A stretch of DNA of 12,307 bases, from contig CABUMZ010000048.1 in the NCBI GenBank assembly GCA_902492825.1, positions 1 to 12,307 of the forward strand. The letters are read 5' to 3'. Below, in pieces: positions 6,600 to 12,307 of the stretch. The notes under the pieces were generated by a model. It ran no database searches and was not told the origin of the DNA. It saw only the letters and a list, made by a program, of their open reading frames with translations. This stretch comes from an uncultured Collinsella sp. (lineage in GTDB: Bacteria > Actinomycetota > Coriobacteriia > Coriobacteriales > Coriobacteriaceae). The translations under genes and the position numbers were made by a program. Position 1 is the stretch's first letter, and every line of letters starts with the position of its first letter.

Positions 6600-9482
6600 C
6601 TAAATAAACACGTCGACGAGGATGGGCATAAGGTTGAGCAGGCCAAACACCAGCGCCACGCCCCATCCGAGCCTAAAGCAGCTGCGCCAGGTGCTGCGTG
6701 CGAAGGTGTTGTCGATCAGGACCTCGACAAAATACGTCGCGGCCATCACGACCAGGGCTACAACCCAGCTCACGGGGTTGTCCCAGACAAAGAACATGCC
6801 CACCCACATCAAAAACAGCACGGTCTCGCACCAGTGCATAAGGGTCATCTTGGCCAGCGTGCCGCCGCTCATCTCGGTGGCGACGCCCTGGACGATCTCC
6901 TGATGCGCATGATGCGAGTACGAAAGGTCAAACGGCGACTTGCGCAGCTTGATGGTAAGCACCGCGAGCAACGCGAGGAAAATGGGCGCGCTGTGCACGA
7001 TGATGGGGACCGACTGCCCCGTCACGGCGATGGAATCAAAGCTGTCGGTGGCAAGGTACAGGCCCACGCTCATCAGCAAAACGGCGGGCTCGTAACTCAT
7101 AACCTGCAGTAACTCACGATCGGCGCCAACCTGGGCAAACGGGCTTTGCGTCGAGGCGGACGCCAGCACCACAAAGATCGCGGCGAGCGTCACCATAAAA
7201 GCGCACAGTAGCGTGTTAGAGCCCGACACAAAGATGCCGCCGCCCACCACGGTAAAGATGAGCGCGCACGCCATATAGGTATCGTCCATGGTGTTTACGC
7301 TGGCGGGGGCCTTGCGCAGCAGCTTGGCAACGTCGTAGAAGGGCTGCAGCAGGCGCGGGCCCACGCGGCCCTGCATGCGGGCGGACAGCTTGCGGTCGAT
7401 GCCGTCGATCATGCCACCCACAAGCGGCGCCAGCAGGGCAAACGCCACGGTGCCAATAAATATGCCCACGACGCCCGAACCTTCAAAATACTTGCCGCGC
7501 AACACCGAGGGCGCGCTCATAGCAAGCCTCTCGGGCCCAATCCACGCGCAACACAGCAGCGCAAACAAGATAATGCTGCAGCACACGACGCTACCCGCGG
7601 GGCCAATACGCTTCTCGCCAAGGGCGTCCTCCGAGTACCAATTGCGCTTTTCGGCCTTCACCTCGTGTCCCATCGAGCCACGGAAATGGCGGTAATTGTC
7701 GGTTCCCACACCCGAAAGATATACGTTTACATGCGGTTTGTTGCTCACGCGGAACGACGTCAGCAGCACCACGGCGATAAACGCCACGATAACCACCATC
7801 AGATACATGGCGTCCTTGCCAATAACGTACGGCACGCGGCCAAACACCATGGCCAAGTAAGGCGACACCAGGCCGCTCGAGATAACCGGGAACGCCACAC
7901 AGCACAGAATCAGCAGCGCGGCGATGGTGTTGAGGGCCATCCATTCGGTCTTATGGACATTGACCTCAACGTTTTGAGCCGTGGGGTCGACGCCCGAAAG
8001 CTTGGCGAGCCACTTACCCCAGAAGTAAAACGTCGCGGCCGAGCCAAAGGCAAGCACCATGATCATGAGCACGTTGCCGGTCTGCGCGAACGCCACCAGG
8101 GCGCCCCACTTGGACACGAGCATGCCAAACGGCGCCACAAACATGCCCATAATGCCCAGCATCATCAGACGCGTCAGGTGCGGCATGCGGCTGAACAGAC
8201 CGTCCATGTCCTCGATATTGCGGCTGCCGATGTGATGCTCGGCCGTGCCGACGCACAGGAACAGCAGCGACTTTGCCACCGTATGGAACAGGATCAGAAA
8301 GATGGCGGCCCACACGGCCTCGGGCGCGCCGACACCCAGGCAGGCACTGATGAGGCCCAGGTTGGAGATGGTGGAGTACGCGAGCACGCGCTTGGCGTTA
8401 CTCTGCGAGATGGCCATGAGGGCAGCGAGCAAAAACGTGATGGCACCCACACTCGTGACCATAAAGCCGGTCACGGGATAGATGGCATAGAGCGGGCTCA
8501 GCTTGACCATCAGGAACACGCCGGCCTTGACCATGGTGGACGAGTGCAGCAGGGCGCTCGTGGGCGTGGGGGCAACCATGGCACCCAACAGCCAAGTGTG
8601 GAACGGCATCTGTGCGGCCTTGGTGAGTGCGGCGAGCGACAGCAGAACGACCGGCATCACCAGCAGCGCGGATTGCGCGGTTCCGGCGCCGGAAAGCTCG
8701 ATCATGCCCGAGATGGTCAACGGCATGCCGTTGACGTGCAGGAACATAAGGCCCGCCAAAAACGCGATGCCGCCCAGCATGTTCAGGATGATCTGGGTGA
8801 AGGCGTTTTTAATGGCCTCGGGCGTGCGCGTGTAGCCAATCATGAGGAACGAGCACACGGTGGTGATTTCCCAGCCGCAGAACAGCCACTCAAGGTTGTC
8901 GCTCGTCACGATGACGAACATGGCCGAGAGGAACAGGAACATAAGCGCCAGGAACTGCGGGCGACGGTCGGGCGCGGTCTGCCCGCGCAGCGCGGCCTCG
9001 TGCTCGTCGTGCGCTTGGAAATCCTTCATGTAGCCCAAGGCGTAGATACAGATAAGGCTACCGACAATGCCGACGGCGAGGACCATGATTACACTCATGT
9101 AATCCAGATAGAGCGGCGTCGCCGTGACGGCTTCGGCCGCGGGCAGCGTCATGGCTGCAAAGGCGAGCGAACCCACCAGCTGGACTACGCCGAGCACCGT
9201 GGTAAGCGCGTTCCTGTATTTGAACGCGTTGTACAGGATGACGGCGCACAGAATTATGTCGATGACGGAGCTGATGATCGAGAGCACATGCGAGGTGCCG
9301 GGGGCAACCTCAAAGCTCTGCGGACCCGTGCCAAAAAACATGACGGCGACTACAACTGTCACCGCCATAATAATGCCGGAACCTATGAGCCCCACCGCAT
9401 CGCGGGCGCGGTCACCGCGCGCGAGCAGCATGCCCAGCGCCGGTACCAGCGGAAACAGGGTAAGGAAATACAGTAGCGTCAT
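6600..9482 (-). CDS. echAB: Fused EchA-EchB membrane subunit of Ech hydrogenase (NuoL-like plus NuoH-like)
   Basis: This is a 960-residue integral membrane protein. Residues 1 to about 590 form an EchA/HyfB/NuoL-type antiporter-like subunit with many transmembrane helices. The family core TKAAQMPFHTWLLGAM is at about 287-302, followed by APTPTSALLHSSTMVKAG, with the lysines and histidine of the proton channel. A polar linker (about 600-635, including EVKAEKRNWYSEDALGEKR) follows. Residues about 650-960 match EchB/HycD/NuoH: MQGRVGPRLLQPFYDVAKLL from 703, then KLRKSPFDLSYSHHAHQEI and VATEMSGG, the quinone-site/E-channel region of complex I. EchA and EchB are usually separate genes. Here one frame spans both without a stop and with no obvious internal start signal. 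The start at 9482 has GGGGGAG upstream. As the first gene of the operon it supplies the ion pump and the membrane anchor for the peripheral arm. Confidence 0.93.
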   Translation of the reverse strand: MTLLYFLTLFPLVPALGMLLARGDRARDAVGLIGSGIIMAVTVVVAVMFFGTGPQSFEVAPGTSHVLSIISSVIDIILCAVILYNAFKYRNALTTVLGVVQLVGSLAFAAMTLPAAEAVTATPLYLDYMSVIMVLAVGIVGSLICIYALGYMKDFQAHDEHEAALRGQTAPDRRPQFLALMFLFLSAMFVIVTSDNLEWLFCGWEITTVCSFLMIGYTRTPEAIKNAFTQIILNMLGGIAFLAGLMFLHVNGMPLTISGMIELSGAGTAQSALLVMPVVLLSLAALTKAAQMPFHTWLLGAMVAPTPTSALLHSSTMVKAGVFLMVKLSPLYAIYPVTGFMVTSVGAITFLLAALMAISQSNAKRVLAYSTISNLGLISACLGVGAPEAVWAAIFLILFHTVAKSLLFLCVGTAEHHIGSRNIEDMDGLFSRMPHLTRLMMLGIMGMFVAPFGMLVSKWGALVAFAQTGNVLMIMVLAFGSAATFYFWGKWLAKLSGVDPTAQNVEVNVHKTEWMALNTIAALLILCCVAFPVISSGLVSPYLAMVFGRVPYVIGKDAMYLMVVIVAFIAVVLLTSFRVSNKPHVNVYLSGVGTDNYRHFRGSMGHEVKAEKRNWYSEDALGEKRIGPAGSVVCCSIILFALLCCAWIGPERLAMSAPSVLRGKYFEGSGVVGIFIGTVAFALLAPLVGGMIDGIDRKLSARMQGRVGPRLLQPFYDVAKLLRKAPASVNTMDDTYMACALIFTVVGGGIFVSGSNTLLCAFMVTLAAIFVVLASASTQSPFAQVGADRELLQVMSYEPAVLLMSVGLYLATDSFDSIAVTGQSVPIIVHSAPIFLALLAVLTIKLRKSPFDLSYSHHAHQEIVQGVATEMSGGTLAKMTLMHWCETVLFLMWVGMFFVWDNPVSWVVALVVMAATYFVEVLIDNTFARSTWRSCFRLGWGVALVFGLLNLMPILVDVFI

Positions 9483-9521
9483 ACCATCACTCCCCCATGC
9501 AAAAACGCTGCAATTGTTTAA

Positions 9522-9575
9522 CGTTATAGCTCAATTGAGGAGTAGCAGCGGCGGGTTTTCGGTCAACTGGGGAGT
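9522..9575 (-). promoter_or_regulatory. Candidate hydrogenase operon promoter with a direct repeat
   Basis: Read on the minus strand, ACTCCCCAGTTGA (9563-9575) and ACTCCTCAATTGA (9531-9543) are direct repeats matching at 11 of 13 positions, 32 bases apart, close to three helical turns. A -10-like TATAAC lies at 9523-9528, with no good -35 at the expected distance (CCGCTG). That arrangement would suit an activator-dependent promoter with one box in the spacer and one just upstream. The 9483-9521 leader is short. The rest of the spacer to the next terminator (9576-9731) shows only short inverted repeats, such as TGGAGC/GCTCCA at 9609-9631 and CCTATCG/CGATAGG near 9632-9702, and no gene. Confidence 0.4.
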
Positions 9576-9731
9576 TTTAGGCGTACGGGGTAAGGAGTCT
9601 GTCCGCATTGGAGCAGAGGGGTGACGCTCCACCTATCGCAGCGACAGGCGCGCGGGCCACTGCGCGCGGTTGATTGGCCACGCTGGAGGATATCCCGATA
9701 GGCTCGCGACGGTCCAAATAGTTGGCGCGGC

Positions 9732-9757
9732 AAGAAAAATGCGCCCCTGTGGGCGCA
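9732..9757 (-). terminator. Intrinsic terminator of the double-HTH gene
   Basis: On the minus strand TGCGCCC-ACAG-GGGCGCA (9740-9757) forms a seven-pair GC stem with a four-base loop, followed directly by TTTTTCTT. It begins nine bases past the stop codon of the HTH gene, so that gene should be transcribed separately from the hydrogenase operon. Confidence 0.85.
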
Positions 9758-9765
9758 CCCTCTTG

Positions 9766-10161
9766 CTACTCTGCCTGCTTAACGCGCGGCTTGCGACCGC
9801 GCGGCTTATCGACCAGTGCGGACTCACCGCTCTCGCGGTACTGGCGGCACCAAGCCTTGACCGAAGACTCGCTGGGAATCTTGTACTTGATCATGGCCTC
9901 GCGAACCGTCAGGCCGTTTTCCAGACGGTCCTTAACCACGGCGAGCTTTACGTCGTACGAATAGGTGTGATGACAAGCGCCCGCATTGAGCACGGCGTCG
10001 GCACCGCCCACGGCATACGCGCGGGCCCACTGACGAGCCGTGGCCTGGGGAATGCCGAGCTCCGCGGCGAGGGCGCGATGACCGACCCCCTCTTGGAGGA
10101 CCTCGACGGCACGCTGCCTAACCTCGGGCGCATGCGTGCGAGTCCTAGTTGCTTCCGACAT
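9766..10161 (-). CDS. Small double helix-turn-helix protein, IS3/IS150 OrfA-like, without integrase partner
   Basis: From the ATG at 10161 the product has 131 residues. An in-frame GTG at 10170 would add MAG, but AAGAAG sits about eight bases ahead of the ATG, which favours the shorter form. There are two helix-turn-helix units. The first is at about 27-48 (GHRALAAELGIPQATARQW) and the second at about 84-106 (LTVREAMIKYKIPSESSVKAW), each followed by a YxxGGxxAL or YRESGESAL segment. The C terminus is basic (DKPRGRKPRVKQ). This layout is that of IS150-type OrfA proteins and of HTH_28/29 DNA-binding proteins. No DDE-integrase frame follows: only 280 bases and a terminator separate it from echAB. 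It is either a remnant of an insertion sequence or an orphan DNA-binding protein. Its role in controlling the neighbouring hydrogenase genes is only a possibility. Confidence 0.8.
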   Translation of the reverse strand: MSEATRTRTHAPEVRQRAVEVLQEGVGHRALAAELGIPQATARQWARAYAVGGADAVLNAGACHHTYSYDVKLAVVKDRLENGLTVREAMIKYKIPSESSVKAWCRQYRESGESALVDKPRGRKPRVKQAE

Positions 10162-10179
10162 ACCTGCCACTTCTTAGCC

Positions 10180-10245
10180 TTAACCGTTAATCTGCTTTCT
10201 TACGTGCATGTTAGATAGTAGCATTTTGCTGTTTGCTCAAAACAG
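10180..10245 (-). promoter_or_regulatory. Candidate promoter and operators of the double-HTH gene
   Basis: On the minus strand TTGAGC (10235-10240) and TATCTA (10212-10217) are 17 bases apart, about 50 bases before the ATG. The -10 match is weak. The -35 lies within an inverted repeat CTGTTT-GCTCA-AAACAG (10229-10245). A second palindrome, TTAAC-C-GTTAA (10180-10190), lies in the leader. Overlap of a palindrome with the -35 would fit autorepression by the encoded protein, which is inference. Confidence 0.35.
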
Positions 10246-10493
10246 TTAATTTAAATAGACGCGGCGTTATCTGGGCATTTGGCACCAATTTACGACGTTT
10301 CTTTATCGATTATTTACGCTGGTAGCTGACTCGCAGCTAATCGTCATTCGCTTGTCACCAAAATTGGCATCTCTTTATGTCTTTTGGTATAGAGGATATA
10401 ATTATTAACCCCTCCCCCAATAATTTTGAGCGGCCTGCAAGGTAGTAGATGTCCTCACTCCTCATGATTACCGCGCACTGCCCTCCACCGGAG
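10246..10493. other. AT-rich intergenic spacer without a supported gene
   Basis: This is the main part of the 450-base gap between the HTH gene and the reductase gene. It is clearly more AT-rich than the coding DNA around it. Visible structures are TAGCTG/CAGCTA (10322-10338), ACCAAAA/TTTTGGT (10357-10363 with 10382-10388) and an isolated TATAAT on the + strand at 10397-10402. No reading frame here has both a plausible ribosome binding site and protein-like composition. Confidence 0.5.
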
Positions 10494-10537
10494 CAAAACA
10501 AAAAGGGCGGGACCTGCTGCGCTTGCAGACCCCGCCC
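10494..10537 (-). terminator. Intrinsic terminator of the ene-reductase gene
   Basis: On the minus strand GGGCGGGGTCTGC (10525-10537) pairs with GCAGGTCCCGCCC (10505-10517) along all 13 positions if two G-U wobbles are allowed. The loop is seven bases, and the stem is followed by TTTTTGTTTTG. It lies about 70 bases past the reductase stop codon. Confidence 0.9.
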
Positions 10538-10609
10538 CGGTTGACACCCCATGGGACGCAGTCGGGCGAGGCAGATCCGTGCTACCGCCCCGCCTGGCCG
10601 CGAAGTTAC

Positions 10610-12307
10610 CTACAGCTCGTTGGCCGCGTGATATGCCGTGCGAATGGCGCTCGCGATGTCGGCGGTGCGCTCGCCCGAGCAGTCGCCCACGCAGGTCACG
10701 GGCACCGTCACGCCGTCCAGGTCAAACGCGTTGGCCTTGGAGCCCACGGCCATCACCACGTAATCGCAGGCGATCTTCACCGGCTCCTCGGCGCCGTCCT
10801 CGGTGGTGCGAACAGCCTCCACGCCCTCGTCGGTAATGGCGGTCAGGCGGGTCTTCACGTGCTGCTCCACGTTATGCTCTGCAAAGTCGCCCATAATCAG
10901 CGGCAGAATGGTCTCGGACTCGCCCGCGGCAATCTTGTCGAGCATCTCGACGATCGCCACTTCGCAGCCGTGCTGCAGCAGGTACTCGGCAGTCTCGGTG
11001 CCCACCAGGCCACCGCCAATAACGGCGACGCGGCCCGTAAGCTCCACCTTGCCGGCCAGCACGTCCCAGCTCGAGACGACCTTCTCCGAGTTAGCGCCCG
11101 GAACGGGGATGACCACGTCGTGCGCGCCCACGGCCACAATCGCGGCGTCAGCGGCGTTGAGGTCCTCAGCGGTAGCGATATGGTTGAGCTCGACCTTCAC
11201 GCCCAGGCCAGGCAGAATCTTCTCGTAGTACTCGACGGAGCGCATGATCTCATCCTTGCGCGGGGGCGCAGCCGCCAGCACAATCTGGCCGCCCAGATGA
11301 TCGTTCGCCTCATAGACGGTCACATCGTAGCCGCGCTTGGCCGCCACGCGTGCGGCCTCCAAGCCGGCAATGCCGCCGCCCACCACGGCGATCTTCTTAT
11401 CGCCCTCGCCCGGCTTAATGGCGATGGTCGCCTCGTCACCGTTCTCGGCATTGAGCACGCACGAGATGTACTTGCGGTTTTGAATCGCGTCGACGCAGCC
11501 CTTGTTGCAGTTGAGGCACTCGCGAATGGGCTCGCCCGTGGCGGCCTTCAGCGCAATGTCGGGGTCGCACATGAGCGAGCGGCCATAGGCGATGATGTCG
11601 GCCGCGCCGTCTTCCAGAATCTTCTCGCCGGCGTCGACCGAGACAACACGGCCGACGGTCGCCACCGGCACGGAGACCAGGGCCTTGACACGCTCAGCCA
11701 CCGGCAGCGTCCAGTTGTAGGGCATGGCGCCCATGGGCGGAATGGTGTCGCCCATGTTGCCAGTGTGGTTTGCCTGCGCGACCTGGATCATGTCAATGCC
11801 GGCGCCCTCGAGCAGCTTGGCGAACTCGCAGGCCTCGTCGGGCTGCAGGCCGCCCTTGCCGCGCGGCGTGCCGTCGGGGTTCTCCATGATCACGGGGAGC
11901 TTGTACTCCACCATCAGCTGCGGTGCGGCTTCCTTAATGGCGGCGACGACCTCGAGCGCATAGCGAACACGGTTCTCGAACGAGCCACCGTACTCGTCGG
12001 TGCGCTGGTTGAGGATGGCCGAGCACAGCGAACCCACCAGACGGTCGCCGTGGACCTCGATGGCGTCGATGCCGGCCTGCTGCGCGCGAGCGGCCGAGGC
12101 GGCGATGGCCTCCTTGATCTGGGTGAGCTGCTCCACGCTCGCCTCGTTCACAAAGTGCTGCATGTCGTGGTGCAGCTTGGCGTATGCCTGCTTGCGGATC
12201 TCGTTGGACTCGGCCATCTTGGCGGCAAAGGTCCCCTCGTCGCCGGCGACCTTGGCCTCCTGCGCGTCCTTGGCGGCAGCCATGGATCCCATGACCATGC
12301 GGCCGGC
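10610..12307 (-). CDS. Old-Yellow-Enzyme-type FMN/4Fe-4S/FAD oxidoreductase (2,4-dienoyl-CoA / enoate reductase family), 5' end outside the window
   Basis: There are 565 codons in the window, and the frame is open through the right edge. Numbering is from the first Met inside (12298). The edge residues AGR fit the HAGR motif of the TIM barrel, so roughly 100 N-terminal residues are missing, which would give the usual total of about 650-670. The FMN barrel continues with GIDAIEVHG (76-84), NQRTDEYGGSFENR (97-110) and DIIAYGRSLMCDP (234-246). The [4Fe-4S] motif is Cys261, Cys264, Cys268, Cys280 in CLNCNKGC plus YISC. A pyridine-nucleotide-disulfide-type module follows, with VVGGGIAGLEAARVA (305-319), VIGGGLVGTETAEYL (426-440) and the FAD-contact CVGDC (536-540). 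NAD(P)H electrons would pass through FAD and the cluster to FMN and reduce an activated C=C bond. The substrate cannot be read from sequence. Family members act on dienoyl-CoAs, enoates, bile acid intermediates and flavonoids. The barrel loop after IEVHG differs from the common form. Confidence 0.92.
   Translation of the reverse strand, partial: AGRMVMGSMAAAKDAQEAKVAGDEGTFAAKMAESNEIRKQAYAKLHHDMQHFVNEASVEQLTQIKEAIAASAARAQQAGIDAIEVHGDRLVGSLCSAILNQRTDEYGGSFENRVRYALEVVAAIKEAAPQLMVEYKLPVIMENPDGTPRGKGGLQPDEACEFAKLLEGAGIDMIQVAQANHTGNMGDTIPPMGAMPYNWTLPVAERVKALVSVPVATVGRVVSVDAGEKILEDGAADIIAYGRSLMCDPDIALKAATGEPIRECLNCNKGCVDAIQNRKYISCVLNAENGDEATIAIKPGEGDKKIAVVGGGIAGLEAARVAAKRGYDVTVYEANDHLGGQIVLAAAPPRKDEIMRSVEYYEKILPGLGVKVELNHIATAEDLNAADAAIVAVGAHDVVIPVPGANSEKVVSSWDVLAGKVELTGRVAVIGGGLVGTETAEYLLQHGCEVAIVEMLDKIAAGESETILPLIMGDFAEHNVEQHVKTRLTAITDEGVEAVRTTEDGAEEPVKIACDYVVMAVGSKANAFDLDGVTVPVTCVGDCSGERTADIASAIRTAYHAANEL

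Noticed and set aside
7665..9476. 603-codon open frame on the + strand opposite echAB
   Set aside because: It is the antisense shadow of a GC-rich membrane-protein gene. Its product is full of His/Arg/Gln with no domain pattern, while the minus strand encodes a clear NuoL/NuoH-like protein.
3841..9482. Interpretation as a complex I or Mrp-type oxidoreductase
   Set aside because: The large subunit keeps all four NiFe-binding cysteines, and the gene set equals the six Ech functions. No NADH- or quinone-specific subunits are present.
10397..10402. Perfect TATAAT on the + strand
   Set aside because: There is no acceptable -35 at 16-18 bases and no + strand gene downstream. The AT-rich context makes it likely to be chance.
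10355..10552. 65-codon minus-strand frame between the reductase and HTH genes
   Set aside because: It runs through the intrinsic terminator at 10494-10537 and has no supporting ribosome binding site or homology.

Overview
The window looks like a GC-rich chromosome segment of an anaerobic gut actinobacterium of the class Coriobacteriia, most likely Collinsella or a close relative. This is inferred from three things: an LPXTG-type surface adhesin family built from a VWA domain plus FctA-like pilin repeats, an Ech-type energy-converting hydrogenase, and a flavin/iron-sulfur ene-reductase. No rRNA or marker gene is present to prove the assignment. Every gene I can support lies on the minus strand, so the window reads biologically from right to left.

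Right edge (10610-12307): the 3' part of an Old-Yellow-Enzyme-type reductase (TIM barrel, 4Fe-4S cluster, FAD/NAD(P)H module), entering from outside and closed by a strong intrinsic terminator near 10494-10537. A spacer follows, then a small double helix-turn-helix protein (9766-10161) resembling the OrfA part of IS3/IS150-type elements, with no integrase partner and with its own terminator.

Centre (3841-9482): a compact five-gene operon for a group 4 [NiFe] hydrogenase of the Ech type. The order is a fused EchA-EchB membrane subunit, EchC (small subunit), EchD (NuoC-like), EchE (NiFe large subunit with both Cys-pair motifs) and EchF (2x[4Fe-4S] ferredoxin-like). All six canonical Ech functions are present in five reading frames. 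Gaps are 12 bases or less, one start and stop overlap, and Shine-Dalgarno sequences run into the preceding stop codons. The complex should couple ferredoxin oxidation and proton reduction to H2 with ion translocation across the membrane. Maturation (hyp) genes are not in the window.

Left (1-3840): a 700-base intergenic region holds two long palindromic elements (about 158 and 153 bases) with a shared core but different arms, mutually exclusive hairpins, and a cluster of TGAGACA boxes. It leads into a secreted VWA/pilin-repeat adhesin gene. That gene is interrupted by a one-base frame change at about 1670. The signal peptide and VWA domain are in one frame (1647-3134). The rest of the stalk, including three FctA-like repeats, continues in a second frame to the left edge. 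No complete novel system is evident. The most notable points are the EchA-EchB fusion, the alanine-rich EchD tail, the related hairpin elements and the broken adhesin.
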